A stretch of DNA of 64,000 nucleotides from Paenibacillus lacisoli (GTDB taxonomy: Bacteria; Bacillota; Bacilli; Paenibacillales; Paenibacillaceae), in contig NZ_JAUQTB010000003.1 of assembly GCF_030580655.1 (NCBI RefSeq), positions 489,473 through 553,472 of the forward strand. Reading direction: 5' to 3'. Position 1 is the stretch's first letter. Each line of letters begins with the position of its first letter. Below the pieces are notes generated by a model that was not told the origin of the DNA, did no database searches, and saw nothing but the letters and a program-made list of their open reading frames with translations. The translations under genes were made by a program, and so were the position numbers. Below, piece after piece: positions 26,327 to 35,099 of this stretch.

Positions 26327-26919
26327 TATTGGTCACCTTCTTTTGCCTGGCGCTTGGCTTTAAGGCGGCCCACGATACGAAAATGCACGGCCCCGTACGC
26401 TAGGAAGAGAATAATAACAATCGCCGGGTGTACCCGGATGCCCTCCAGCAGCAGGAAGGCGATGATAAAGAATCCGATGCCCAGATACTTGCCGAGGCCT
26501 TTGACAGCCTTCTCACCAAATTCATAAGCCATCTGCCCGAGCATCACGGCAACCACGGGAGTAACTGCAGCGATCATTCCTTTAATGATGGGCGAATCGC
26601 TGAGAAAAGTGACAGCAGACAGCAGCGCGATCATAGCGATAGAACTTGGCAGAATATGAGCGATGAGGGCGACAACCGCGCCAAGCACGCCCTTTTGCTT
26701 GTAGCCGAGATAGGCTGCCATTTTGGTGGCGATGGGTCCAGGCAGCGCGTTGGCGATGGCTAGGGTCTCACCGAATTCCTCGTCAGGCAGCCACTTGTAG
26801 CGGTTCACCGCCTCATAGCGAATCAGCGGAATCACGGAAGGGCCGCCGCCGTAACCGAGAATTCCGGTACGGACCATGGCAGCCGTCAGATCCCAATAAT
26901 CTTTGTTTGTCTTTCCCAA
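26326..26919 (-). CDS. chromate transporter, CHR-domain partner subunit
   Basis: A second 197-residue CHR domain with ILGYGGGPSVIPLIRYEAV and NALPGPIATKMAAYLGY. It is clearly paralogous to its neighbour but with a longer basic C terminus (RLKAKRQAKEGDQ), which probably stays in the cytoplasm. The pair would insert in opposite orientations, as known for split CHR transporters. GGAAAGGAG precedes the ATG on the minus strand. It is the first transporter gene after the Lrp-type regulator and is probably co-transcribed with it. Confidence 0.85.
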   Translation of the reverse strand: MGKTNKDYWDLTAAMVRTGILGYGGGPSVIPLIRYEAVNRYKWLPDEEFGETLAIANALPGPIATKMAAYLGYKQKGVLGAVVALIAHILPSSIAMIALLSAVTFLSDSPIIKGMIAAVTPVVAVMLGQMAYEFGEKAVKGLGKYLGIGFFIIAFLLLEGIRVHPAIVIILFLAYGAVHFRIVGRLKAKRQAKEGDQ

Positions 26920-26950
26920 GGGACAAGCTCCTTTCCTTGTACAGCTTACT

Positions 26951-27427
26951 TTACAGCTTCATGCCGATCCGGCTTTTATACCGCTTGATCAGTACCTGGC
27001 AGTCTACGCCTGTAACCCCTGGAAGAGGATAGAGCTTGTCGTTCATAAAAGCTTCCATATCCTGATTGTTTACAAATAAAGCATGCATATGCAGCTGACT
27101 TGGTCCGGTCATTAAATAAAGGCTGGTTACAGCTTGTTCCTCGGCCAGCTGTTCCGCAACCTTTTGCAGAAATTGAGGCTCTACATCCACATTAAAGAAA
27201 GCCGATACCCCGATCCCTACCTTGACCGGATTAACGACAGCGGTAAAACGTTCGATGACCTCATTCTCCACAAGCGCCTGAATACGGGTCTGGACAGCTA
27301 CCCGGGATAACCCGACCTCTTTGGCCAAATCCGTATAAGAAATCCGGCCGTTGCTCTGCAGCAGTGAGATAATTTTGCGGTCCATCTCATCCACAATGAA
27401 ATCGGATCGTTCATCATATGGCTTCAT
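26951..27427 (-). CDS. Lrp/AsnC-family transcriptional regulator
   Basis: The 158-residue protein has the AsnC-type helix-turn-helix ([47 protein letters not shown]) followed by a ligand-sensing RAM/ACT-like domain. Its position 32 bp upstream of the two CHR genes suggests it controls them; regulators of this type are known beside short CHR genes in Bacillus (YwrC). The ligand is unknown. I prefer ATG 27427; a GTG at 27469 is possible in frame but adds residues without conservation. Confidence 0.85.
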   Translation of the reverse strand: MKPYDERSDFIVDEMDRKIISLLQSNGRISYTDLAKEVGLSRVAVQTRIQALVENEVIERFTAVVNPVKVGIGVSAFFNVDVEPQFLQKVAEQLAEEQAVTSLYLMTGPSQLHMHALFVNNQDMEAFMNDKLYPLPGVTGVDCQVLIKRYKSRIGMKL

Positions 27428-27620
27428 TCGTAAGTAACACTCCCTATTTGATTTCGCATTGACTACCACCGGGACTGAACTTTATACAATATGTAATATA
27501 GTCCTCTCCTTATGATATTTCAATATGAAAATTAATTTTTATCCAATCTTCTAAAAATGCCGTGCACACAGCACAGGTCTGACAGCAGAGCTGCCAAACC
27601 TGTTGTTCATCTTTCCTATT

Positions 27621-28406
27621 TTACTTCTGTAAAGGCAGCCATTCCAGCACACGTTGTATCTTCATGTCCCAGTAACCCCATTCATGGGCGCCGGGTTCTT
27701 CCTCGTAAGTCAGCTCCAGGCTCGTTCCTTCACAGGCCTGGCGGAAGCTCCGGTTCTCCTCGTACAGAAAATCTTCCGTTCCGCAGCACTGGTAGAGAAG
27801 CGGCTTGGGGCCGCTGCTGGCGTCCAGCTGCTTCAGCAGATGGATGAGATCATTGTCCGTGCCGGCGATCTCGCCTTTTCCGAACAGTCTCTCCCATTCA
27901 TCCTGCGGCATAACATGGCTCTGCGCTTGCGTGCGCTGCAGACTCAGATCCAGGGCGCCGGAGAGGCTGGCTGCCGCTGCGAACATGTCAGGCTTGCGCA
28001 GTCCCAGCTTGAACGCGCCATAGCCCCCCATGGACAGGCCGGCAACAAAGTTATCCTCACGTTTGCGTGAAAGCGGAAAGAACTGTTGTGCCAGCTCCGG
28101 CAGCTCCTCGCTGATAAATGTCCAATAGCGGCTGCCTGCCGCCATATCCGTATAGAAGCCGCGGTGAACCTGCGGCATAACAATGGCAATCCCGAGCGAA
28201 GCAGCATAGCGTTCAATAGAGGTCCGGCGCAGCCAGATCGTATCATCGTCCGACAGGCCGTGCAGCAGATACAGGGTAGGGTGCGGTCCGGCATGCTGTA
28301 CATTATCGAGTCCGATCTGGGTTGTTGTCTGCTGCGGTAGGATGACTGTCATCGATGTGCTGAGACCTAAAACCTCGGAAAAAAAGTGACATTGTATAAG
28401 GGCCAT
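27621..28406 (-). CDS. esterase of the EstA / S-formylglutathione hydrolase type
   Basis: An alpha/beta-hydrolase of 261 residues without a signal peptide, so cytoplasmic. The nucleophile elbow GLSMGGYG places the serine at residue 125, with Asp212 ([10 protein letters not shown]) and His241 (GAHEWGYW) completing a triad. The [12 protein letters not shown] oxyanion-loop segment is typical of the tributyrin esterase/esterase D family. The natural substrate is not evident. AAGGAGAG lies 8 nt before the ATG. It is a single gene divergent from the DUF4004 operon. Confidence 0.85.
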   Translation of the reverse strand: MALIQCHFFSEVLGLSTSMTVILPQQTTTQIGLDNVQHAGPHPTLYLLHGLSDDDTIWLRRTSIERYAASLGIAIVMPQVHRGFYTDMAAGSRYWTFISEELPELAQQFFPLSRKREDNFVAGLSMGGYGAFKLGLRKPDMFAAAASLSGALDLSLQRTQAQSHVMPQDEWERLFGKGEIAGTDNDLIHLLKQLDASSGPKPLLYQCCGTEDFLYEENRSFRQACEGTSLELTYEEEPGAHEWGYWDMKIQRVLEWLPLQK

Positions 28407-28522
28407 GTTTCATCTCTCCTTCGAAATCGTCTTTATCTCAAAATAAAGCTAATTGAAAAGGGTTGCAAGTGATTTGTTAGGATGAGCCCGTGTCCTGTAG
28501 AAAAATATTAAGAGATTACCCC

Positions 28523-28556
28523 TTTTGTAGCGTAACAATGTTATGTTACACTGTAT
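28523..28556 (+). promoter_or_regulatory. operator dyad and promoter of the DUF4004-bactofilin operon
   Basis: The inverted repeat GTAACA-N6-TGTTAC (28532-28549) has perfect 6-bp arms, and the flanks extend the match (GCGTAACA/TGTTACAC, 7 of 8). It lies between a possible -35 (TTGTAG, 28525-28530) and -10 (near CTGTAT, 28551-28556), a spacer of about 19-20 bp as used by MerR-type regulators. Autoregulation by the downstream HTH protein is inferred. Confidence 0.45.
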
Positions 28557-28575
28557 TCAGAAGGAGGTGGCCAAC

Positions 28576-29214
28576 TTGGAGGATCATCTCATCTCTAAGA
28601 AGGAGCTGCTGGAGCTGACGGACATATCCTATGGCCAGCTGTACCGCTGGAAGCGCAAAAACCTGATTCCGGAAGAATGGTTTATCCGCCGTTCCTCCTT
28701 TACAGGACAGGAAACTTTTTTCCCGAGAGATAAAATTATCCCCCGCATTAACCGCATCAAGCACATGAAAGACGATTTGTCCCTGGATGAGCTGGCTGAC
28801 GTGTTTGCACCTACACCCGGCGATTTGAAGCTGGATAGGGATCAATTATTGGAGCGAAACATTGTTTCGGATCAGGCGCTGAATTTGTTCTTGCAGATTC
28901 ACCCTGCGGCTGAATTTGATTTTGACCGGCTGCTGGCGGTGTATATGCTGGATCAGCTGCTGCGCAGCGGCGAGATTACACGGGAGGAGGGCATCTCTGT
29001 TGTGTATACGCTGACAGCCCACCTGGCACAGCTTAAGGATCGTAATGGCGAACTTTGTGTATGGAGAAAGATGGGCGTTCCATTCATAGCGTTGACCGAT
29101 GGCAGGTTCTACGCAGATCCGGAAGTGAAAGAGATTGTGAGGCTGCCGCTGCAGCCCATCGTAGAGAAGCTGAAATTAACGATCAACGAAGGAGAGGAGC
29201 GGGAACATGTCTGA
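28576..29214 (+). CDS. yhbD: DUF4004 (YhbD-like) HTH protein
   Basis: This 212-residue cytoplasmic protein begins with a MerR-like winged helix (ISKKELLELTDISYGQLYRWKRKNLIPEEWF) and corresponds to DUF4004, the YhbD family. In B. subtilis yhbD precedes the bactofilin genes yhbE and yhbF, the arrangement seen here, so the assignment is supported by synteny. TTG 28576 is the start: AGAAGGAGGTG lies 6 nt upstream, whereas the ATG at 28543 is inside the operator. It overlaps the next gene by 8 bp. A role in controlling the bactofilin operon is likely but unshown. Confidence 0.82.
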   Translation: MEDHLISKKELLELTDISYGQLYRWKRKNLIPEEWFIRRSSFTGQETFFPRDKIIPRINRIKHMKDDLSLDELADVFAPTPGDLKLDRDQLLERNIVSDQALNLFLQIHPAAEFDFDRLLAVYMLDQLLRSGEITREEGISVVYTLTAHLAQLKDRNGELCVWRKMGVPFIALTDGRFYADPEVKEIVRLPLQPIVEKLKLTINEGEEREHV

Positions 29215-29929
29215 ACAACAGCGCAACAACCTGTCAATCGCAGGAATCGGAACAGCTGTGGGAGGTATTTACGGTAATGTAAGAGTAGATGGAGCCTGCC
29301 GGATGAATGGTGCGCTTGAATGTACAATATTTACAGTGAACGGTAATTGCAAGGTATCCGGTGCTTTGGCTGCTCAGGAAGCATCCGTTAACGGAATGGT
29401 TAGCGTCCAGGGCTCGGTGCAGGCAGAACGGTTGTGGATTGGCGGCAATGCAAATTTTAAGGGCACACTCGATTGCCAAGAGCTTCAGGTGAACGGCCGG
29501 CTGGTTGTTGACGGTTCTGTTCATGCTGAACAGATTAAGGTGAACGGCCGCTTGAAAGCGGGTAGTGACATCCAATGCGAGCATTTTGCTGCTGAGGGCG
29601 GATTCGATATTACTGGCCTGCTGAATGCGGGACGCATCGAGATTATTGTCAATCACCGCAGTGAAGTGTCCGAGATTGGCGGCGAACAGATTTCTGTTAT
29701 GCGTAAAGGCGGCGTCAGTCTGCTGAAGCAGCTGTTTGGCGGCAAAGATGCAGGGCTGACAGCTTCCCTGATTGAAGGAGATGACGTCCATCTGGAGCAT
29801 ACGGAGGCTAGGACTGTCCGCGGCAGCAGGGTAAGGATTGGTCCGGGCTGCCGGATAGGAGTCGTTGAATACAAAGAGGAGCTGACCCTGGATCCCCAGG
29901 CTTCTGTAGGCAGAACCGTGCAGCATTAG
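29207..29929 (+). CDS. bacE: bactofilin-family polymer-forming protein (BacE-like)
   Basis: Residues 1-150 form a bactofilin-type beta-helix of short repeats (GNVRVDGACRMNG, GNCKVSG, GSVQAERLWIGGNANFKG, GRLVVDGSVHAEQIKVNGRLKAG). Bactofilins polymerise without nucleotide and organise the cell envelope; the B. subtilis pair BacE/BacF is needed for flagellar assembly. The C-terminal 90 residues form a separate module (LIEGDDVHLEHTEARTVRG ... GPGCRIGVVEYKEEL) that recurs in the next protein. It overlaps yhbD by 8 bp. Confidence 0.85.
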   Translation: MSEQQRNNLSIAGIGTAVGGIYGNVRVDGACRMNGALECTIFTVNGNCKVSGALAAQEASVNGMVSVQGSVQAERLWIGGNANFKGTLDCQELQVNGRLVVDGSVHAEQIKVNGRLKAGSDIQCEHFAAEGGFDITGLLNAGRIEIIVNHRSEVSEIGGEQISVMRKGGVSLLKQLFGGKDAGLTASLIEGDDVHLEHTEARTVRGSRVRIGPGCRIGVVEYKEELTLDPQASVGRTVQH

Positions 29930-29949
29930 TTATGAAGGAGGGAAAAGAT

Positions 29950-30693
29950 ATGGAGATTTTAAATTCAGGTTCATCAAAATCAGGTGCAGAACGGCCGGAC
30001 CTGCGTCTGATCGGGGACAGTGAGTCGGCCGGAGGTGTTATGGGGGAAGTGAAGCTGACCGGAGACGGTATCATCCACGGCAGCCTTGATTGTCTGAAGC
30101 TGAGCTGTACCGGCGATATCATCATTCATGGAGATCTGATAGCGGACTCGGTCAGGATGATGGGTGAAATGCAGATTGAAGGCACAGCCCGGGTACAGTC
30201 ATTAAAGATTACCGGTGATACCGAGATCCACCGCAGCTTATCTGCAGAACAGATGGCAGTGATTGGCGAATGCTCGATCGGCGGCGACCTGCAGGTAGAG
30301 GATCTTAAAATGACGGGCCAGCTTCAGGTTAAGGGCAACTGTCAGGCAGAGCAATTTGCTGTCCGCGGGGCCGTGAATATGAATGAAATGCTGAACAGTG
30401 ACGTTGTCGAGATCAAGCTGCACGGCATGAGCCGGATCCGTGAGATCGGCGGCCGTTCGATACGGGTAGAGCGGAAGCAGGGGTTTCCTCTTGTTATATT
30501 GAATGGAGGAAAATCCTGGTTGTCCGCAGATCAGATCGAGGGCGACGAAATTTCGTTGGAGTATACAGAAGCCCAGGTCGTGCGCGGTTCCAACGTGGTT
30601 ATCGGTTCCGGCTGCCGGATTGGATTGGTCGAATATACAGGAGAATGCATCTGTTCCCCCAAAGCGGAAGTGGGCGAGCTCCGGAAAATATAA
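29950..30693 (+). CDS. bacF: bactofilin-family polymer-forming protein (BacF-like)
   Basis: A 247-residue paralogue of the preceding protein, with the same beta-helical repeat region (GEVKLTGDGIIHGSLDCLKL, GDIIIHGDLIADSV, GGDLQVEDLKMTGQLQVKG) and the same C-terminal module (QIEGDEISLEYTEAQVVRG ... GSGCRIGLVEYTGE). The two probably co-polymerise. ATG 29950 is preferred because GAAGGAGGG lies 7 nt upstream; the ATG at 29932 precedes that site. Last gene of the cassette; no clear terminator follows before the TetR promoter. Confidence 0.85.
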   Translation: MEILNSGSSKSGAERPDLRLIGDSESAGGVMGEVKLTGDGIIHGSLDCLKLSCTGDIIIHGDLIADSVRMMGEMQIEGTARVQSLKITGDTEIHRSLSAEQMAVIGECSIGGDLQVEDLKMTGQLQVKGNCQAEQFAVRGAVNMNEMLNSDVVEIKLHGMSRIREIGGRSIRVERKQGFPLVILNGGKSWLSADQIEGDEISLEYTEAQVVRGSNVVIGSGCRIGLVEYTGECICSPKAEVGELRKI

Positions 30694-30746
30694 TCGGAGA
30701 AGGATGATAAGAGTGGGGCTGCAGCTGATGCTGCAGTTCCATTTGT

Positions 30747-30793
30747 TTGTGCTTTAGAATAGGACATGCTAAAATACAAAACGAACGTTCAGT
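30747..30793 (+). promoter_or_regulatory. promoter and operator of the TetR/MFS pair
   Basis: TTGTGC (30747-30752) and TAAAAT (30770-30775) are 17 bp apart. Just downstream lies the dyad GAACGTTC (30783-30790) within ACGAACGTTCAGT, a typical TetR-family operator core placed to block initiation. Confidence 0.55.
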
Positions 30794-30832
30794 ATATAAA
30801 TTGAAAATCTGACAATGACGGAGTGATTCCTA

Positions 30833-31456
30833 TTGAATAAAAAACAGCTGCAAACCGAGCAGACCAAGAAGAAGCTGGCGGATGCCTCCCGCGCACTCTT
30901 CATTCAGAAAGGGTATAAAGCTACCTCTATTGAGGATATTGTTGCAGCAACCGGCAGCAGTAAAGGGAATATATATTATCATTTTAAAAGCAAGGAAGGA
31001 CTGTTCCTCTACCTAATCGATGAATGGGACCGGGAATGGGAAGAGAACTGGAGCTCCAAGGAACCGCTCTATCAAACCGCAACCGAGAAATTGTACGGGC
31101 TTGCGGAGCAGCTGGTCCTGGACGATATGAATCACCCGCTGACGAAGGCGGCAGATGAGTTTTTCTCCGGTGAGAAAAAAGAAAATGATATCGAAGAGCG
31201 GATCGCAGCTATGTTCGAGCGGCATCTCGACTTTAACAAGCGCCTGATCGAGGAAGGGATCGACCAAGGCGAATTTAAACAGGATGAGGCGTCAACCCTT
31301 GCTGTTGTTCTGGAAAGCCTGATTGTCGGGTTGAGCCAGCTGACACGCAAGCAAAGTCCGGAAGAAGCACTCCGGCTCTACCGCCATGCCTTCCAGATCT
31401 ACCTTCACGGTATAGCCGGACCTGCTGACGGGCTGCCGATTGCAGCAGGTCCTTAA
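30833..31456 (+). CDS. TetR-family transcriptional repressor
   Basis: The 207-residue protein has a classical TetR N-terminal HTH (ALFIQKGYKATSIEDIVAATGSSKGNIYYHFKSKEGLF) and an all-helical ligand/dimer domain. It is followed 37 bp later by an MFS efflux pump, so it is most likely the local repressor, released when the pump substrate binds. The start is TTG 30833 after GGAGTGA; the first ATG in frame lies well inside the protein. The GAACGTTC dyad about 45 bp upstream is the probable binding site. Confidence 0.9.
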   Translation: MNKKQLQTEQTKKKLADASRALFIQKGYKATSIEDIVAATGSSKGNIYYHFKSKEGLFLYLIDEWDREWEENWSSKEPLYQTATEKLYGLAEQLVLDDMNHPLTKAADEFFSGEKKENDIEERIAAMFERHLDFNKRLIEEGIDQGEFKQDEASTLAVVLESLIVGLSQLTRKQSPEEALRLYRHAFQIYLHGIAGPADGLPIAAGP

Positions 31457-31492
31457 TCTCTAATCTTATACAGAACGACGGAGGAACTTATC

Positions 31493-32713
31493 ATGTCACT
31501 GCTTACGAGGAACAGAGGCGCGTTGCCCCTGCTCATGTTTAATATTTTTCTGATTTTCACCGGCATCGGGCTGGTCGTGCCGATTATGCCGGCGTATATG
31601 GATCTGCTTCATATTAACGGAACGACGATCGGTCTGCTGGTAGCAGCCTTCTCCTTCGCCCAGTTCCTGTTCTCGCCGGTGGCAGGCAGGTGGTCAGATT
31701 CCATCGGACGCAAAAAAATTATTATTGCAGGGATGCTGCTGTTTGCGGTATCCGAATTTATGTTCGGCGCTGTCAACTCGGCAGTCTGGCTGTTTGTTTC
31801 CCGTATGCTGGGCGGTATAGGTGCAGCGATGATCTTCCCGTCAGTGATGGCTTATACGGCGGATATTACCTCTGATGAGGAACGCGCGCGCGGCATGGGG
31901 CTGATTACTGCGGCTATTACGACCGGATTTATCATCGGTCCCGGCATTGGTGGCTACATCGCAGAACTAGGGATCCGTATCCCGTTCTATTGTGCTGGGG
32001 CAGCTGGATTGATCGCTGCCATAGTCACACTGATTGTTCTGCCGGAATCAGCCCGTGCCGGTGCCGCTGCATCTTCCGAAAGAGCACCTGCTCCCAAGGA
32101 GGGAGTTGTCCGGCAGATGCTGCTGTCTTACCGGCAGCCTTATTTTTTCAGCTTGATTATTGTGCTGATTATGGCCTTCGGTCTGGCCAACTTTGAAACC
32201 GTCTTCTCATTATTTGTGGATCATAAATTCGGCTTTACCACCAAGGATATCGCCTTCATTATTACTTTTGGTTCTATCGCAGGTGCGGTTGTGCAGCTGC
32301 TGCTTATGGGCTGGCTGCTGAACACGTTCGGAGAGAAGCGGGTCATCGCTGTCTGCCTGTTCTTCGTAGCGCTCTTCATCCCGCTGACCCTGTTCGTCAG
32401 CGCCTACTGGATGATCTTTGCCGTGACCTTCATTGTCTTCCTCGCCATGGATATTCTGCGTCCAGCCGTCAGCACCCAAATGTCGAAGATGGCGGAGGAA
32501 CAGCAGGGCTTTATCGCCGGTCTCAACTCCGCCTTTACAAGCTTAGGGAATATTATTGGTCCGATTGTGGCAGGCGCGCTGTTCGATATCAACATCAACT
32601 ATCCTTACCTGTCAGCCGGTCTTGTACTGGCGGTGTGCTTCCTGCTGTCTCTGCGGGTGCTTCGGGGTTCAGGTCCTTCGCGTCCGGTGAAGCCGGCCGT
32701 TGATCAGCAGTGA
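31493..32713 (+). CDS. MFS drug/metabolite efflux transporter (Bmr/NorA/TetA-like)
   Basis: A 406-residue, 12-helix major facilitator of the DHA1 type. It has motif A (GRWSDSIGRKKII) in loop 2-3, the antiporter motif C in helix 5 (TGFIIGPGIGGYIAE) and a central cytoplasmic loop rich in Ala/Pro/Glu (about residues 190-210). These indicate a proton-coupled exporter. Coupling with the TetR gene suggests inducible multidrug efflux; the substrate is not predictable from sequence. GGAGGAA precedes ATG 31493. Confidence 0.88.
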   Translation: MSLLTRNRGALPLLMFNIFLIFTGIGLVVPIMPAYMDLLHINGTTIGLLVAAFSFAQFLFSPVAGRWSDSIGRKKIIIAGMLLFAVSEFMFGAVNSAVWLFVSRMLGGIGAAMIFPSVMAYTADITSDEERARGMGLITAAITTGFIIGPGIGGYIAELGIRIPFYCAGAAGLIAAIVTLIVLPESARAGAAASSERAPAPKEGVVRQMLLSYRQPYFFSLIIVLIMAFGLANFETVFSLFVDHKFGFTTKDIAFIITFGSIAGAVVQLLLMGWLLNTFGEKRVIAVCLFFVALFIPLTLFVSAYWMIFAVTFIVFLAMDILRPAVSTQMSKMAEEQQGFIAGLNSAFTSLGNIIGPIVAGALFDININYPYLSAGLVLAVCFLLSLRVLRGSGPSRPVKPAVDQQ

Positions 32714-32731
32714 CAAGAGAGCGTTCTAGGG

Positions 32732-34207
32732 TTACTGTTCATCACCATTTTCCTGCAGCAGGCCCGAGACGCCGTCTTCAATGATGCGTTCCTGTCCTCC
32801 CGGTAAACCAGGCAGACCGCTCATATCTTCTGGTCCCATGCTGCCGGAATGGGTCGCGATCAGCCGTGTCTGCGGGAGGTAAGTGTCGCGCGAGATTTTG
32901 ATGCGTTCGGTGATCGTACCGTTCACTTTTTTAATCCGGTAAGTGTCAATCACATATCCTGTTTTCCCATTCTGAAGTACCTGCCAGCTGCCTGGCGCCA
33001 GCATCTCCCCGCGGATGAACTTCTCCGGTGCGGGAAGTGTCTTTACGGTCACCGATTCAATGGTGTAGGACACGTTTTGCGGAAAAGTGCCGAAAAATTT
33101 AACAGATAAGGCACCCCCGCTGACCGTGGAACGGATCAGCAGGTATTTGCCGGTCGTATTGCGGAACCGGAAATTGATCGAGCCTGAAGAGAAGGTGGCA
33201 TCCTGCCCTTTGGGCAGGTAGCGAACAGGCACGGAATGATGCCGCCGCTCTACAATCTCAAGACCCGTGCGGAGTGCAGCGTTATAGAGGGTGCTGGACA
33301 CCTGGCAGATCCCGCCGCCAATGCCCGGCTCCATATGACCGCCAATAATAACGGGAGCTTCACGGAAGCCGAACCGCTTCTCTGCCTCCTTAATGACCTT
33401 GCCGTAATCGAAAATTTCCCCTGGCGCCAGCACCATTCCATCGACCGTCCTGGCCGCTGCGCTAACATTGTAGACCCGTCCGGCACTGCTTGTCCCGAGC
33501 GAGGTAGAGAACTGGATGATTTTGCGCTCGATGCCTTCCTGTTTCAGGCTGGCTATCGTTACCGCAGGCTCCTGCAGGCGCAGCGGCAGGCTAAGGCTGA
33601 TCATCTGTCCATCAGTCCTGGAGGAAAGATCAGGCGGCAGAGAGGCTTGAATGCGCTGGTGAAGTACAGGCCAATCGATCCGATAGACACTTTTGCCCGG
33701 CAAATAACGAACGGTGTCGTCCGGCCCGATCTGACGGACGGCATTCACGGGCAATCCATATTGTTTTTCTTCCCACGCGCTGTCGAGCTTGCTCGGCAGC
33801 TTTTTTGAATCCCGCACAACCTCGATCTGCCAGATCTTGTCCATCTGCCAGCGAGCCTTCGCCCGGCTGAATACACTGCCCTGCTCCAGGCGATCCACCG
33901 CAGCACGGAAAGCCTCGGCATGATACTCTATTCCCGCCTCTTTCAGTGTCAGGGATACGGCGGGATGGATCTGTGCCTTTGTACGCGAATCGCGCAGCTG
34001 AAGCGGCAGCTGTTCCAGCGCTGCCAGCCGCCGGTCCAGCTCCTGCCTGACCTGTACGATCGGCTGCCCGCCAGCCTCCCATCCCCCGATGCTTACCCCC
34101 TTTGGCAGTGTGTCCTTTTTGGCATATAACGTGATCAGCCCGTAAGCGACCGAGATGACCAGCAGCAGGCTGGCGATTACAATGATGGCCATGTGAGTTT
34201 TTCTCAT
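32732..34207 (-). CDS. VanW-family membrane-anchored protein with G5-like C terminus
   Basis: The 491-residue product has an N-terminal signal anchor (about residues 7-28), a peptidoglycan-binding-4-like region (about 40-240) and a VanW domain (RVYNVSAAARTVDGMVLAPGEIFDYGKV ... GGGICQVSSTLYNAALRTGLEIVERRHHS). It ends with a G5-like strand region (EKFIRGEMLAPGSWQVLQNGKTGYVID) and a short acidic tail. This matches YoaR-like proteins, thought to act on the cell wall, with unknown mechanism. It is not evidence of vancomycin resistance on its own. Convergent with the MFS gene (18 bp apart, no terminator visible) and divergent from ftsE. GGGAGGA precedes the ATG. Confidence 0.85.
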   Translation of the reverse strand: MRKTHMAIIVIASLLLVISVAYGLITLYAKKDTLPKGVSIGGWEAGGQPIVQVRQELDRRLAALEQLPLQLRDSRTKAQIHPAVSLTLKEAGIEYHAEAFRAAVDRLEQGSVFSRAKARWQMDKIWQIEVVRDSKKLPSKLDSAWEEKQYGLPVNAVRQIGPDDTVRYLPGKSVYRIDWPVLHQRIQASLPPDLSSRTDGQMISLSLPLRLQEPAVTIASLKQEGIERKIIQFSTSLGTSSAGRVYNVSAAARTVDGMVLAPGEIFDYGKVIKEAEKRFGFREAPVIIGGHMEPGIGGGICQVSSTLYNAALRTGLEIVERRHHSVPVRYLPKGQDATFSSGSINFRFRNTTGKYLLIRSTVSGGALSVKFFGTFPQNVSYTIESVTVKTLPAPEKFIRGEMLAPGSWQVLQNGKTGYVIDTYRIKKVNGTITERIKISRDTYLPQTRLIATHSGSMGPEDMSGLPGLPGGQERIIEDGVSGLLQENGDEQ

Positions 34208-34299
34208 AATTATTCCTCCCGTTACTTCCGCTGTGATCCTGCTACCACTACATTTGATGTATATGTTGGCAAGAGAGAAAACTTTCGGCTACAAAAAAG

Positions 34300-34318
34300 G
34301 TAACAAATTTGTTACAAT
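34300..34318 (+). promoter_or_regulatory. perfect 16-bp palindrome overlapping a -10 upstream of ftsE
   Basis: GTAACAAATTTGTTAC (34300-34315) is a perfect palindrome and overlaps TACAAT (34313-34318), a good -10. No consensus -35 lies at the right distance. The half-sites (GTAACA/TGTTAC) are identical to those of the dyad before the DUF4004 gene. Confidence 0.4.
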
Positions 34319-34412
34319 AGATAGCAATGTGATGAAATTACAGGATTCAAAAAGGATTAAGCTGGAAAGTGTCGAATGACTAAGAGTTAATTATTCCACG
34401 GGAAGTGATACA

Positions 34413-35099
34413 GTGATTGAAATGCAAGACGTGTGGAAGACCTACACGAATGGCACTCATGCCCTGCAGGGAGTGTCGGTGAAGATCGACCGCAACGAAT
34501 TTGTCTATGTTGTCGGTCCGTCCGGCGCAGGCAAATCGACATTCATGAAGCTTATTTATAGAGAAGAAGTTCCAACCAAGGGCCAGATCTCTGTCAACGG
34601 ATTTAATATCGGGAAGCTGCAGCAGCGCAAAATTCCTTATGTCCGCCGTAATATTGGCGTTATTTTTCAGGACTTCCGCCTGCTGCCCCGGCTTACCGTA
34701 TCCGAGAACATCGCTTTTGCGATGGAGGTTATCGAAGCACCGAAGAAGCTGATCCGCAAGCGGGTTCCAGAGGTGCTGGAACTGGTGGGGCTGAAGAATA
34801 AGGGCAACCGCGAACCATCACAGCTATCCGGTGGTGAACAGCAGCGGGTGGCTATCGCGCGCGCAATTGTCAATAATCCGTCGGTGATTATCGCGGACGA
34901 GCCTACAGGGAATCTGGATCCGGAGACATCCTGGGGCATTATGCAGCTGCTGGATGAGATTAATTTCCGCGGGACGACCATTGTCATGGCAACGCATAAC
35001 AAGGACATCGTGAATACGATGCGCAAACGCGTTATCGCCATTGAACACGGCAAGATTGTTCGAGACCAGATGAGAGGGGAATACGGATATGACTTTTAA
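34413..35099 (+). CDS. ftsE: cell-division ABC transporter ATP-binding protein FtsE
   Basis: FtsE is the ATPase of the FtsEX complex, which does not transport but transmits ATP-driven motion to cell-wall hydrolases outside the membrane. The 228-residue protein has Walker A (GPSGAGKST, about residues 36-44), Q-loop, signature LSGGEQQRVAIARA, Walker B (VIIADEP) and the H-loop. GTG 34413 follows GGAAGTG. It overlaps ftsX by 11 bp. Confidence 0.96.
   Translation: MIEMQDVWKTYTNGTHALQGVSVKIDRNEFVYVVGPSGAGKSTFMKLIYREEVPTKGQISVNGFNIGKLQQRKIPYVRRNIGVIFQDFRLLPRLTVSENIAFAMEVIEAPKKLIRKRVPEVLELVGLKNKGNREPSQLSGGEQQRVAIARAIVNNPSVIIADEPTGNLDPETSWGIMQLLDEINFRGTTIVMATHNKDIVNTMRKRVIAIEHGKIVRDQMRGEYGYDF

Noticed and set aside
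32732..34207. VanW-like gene as evidence for glycopeptide resistance
   Set aside because: No vanHAX genes or VanRS pair are nearby; VanW-domain proteins are common in Firmicutes without resistance.
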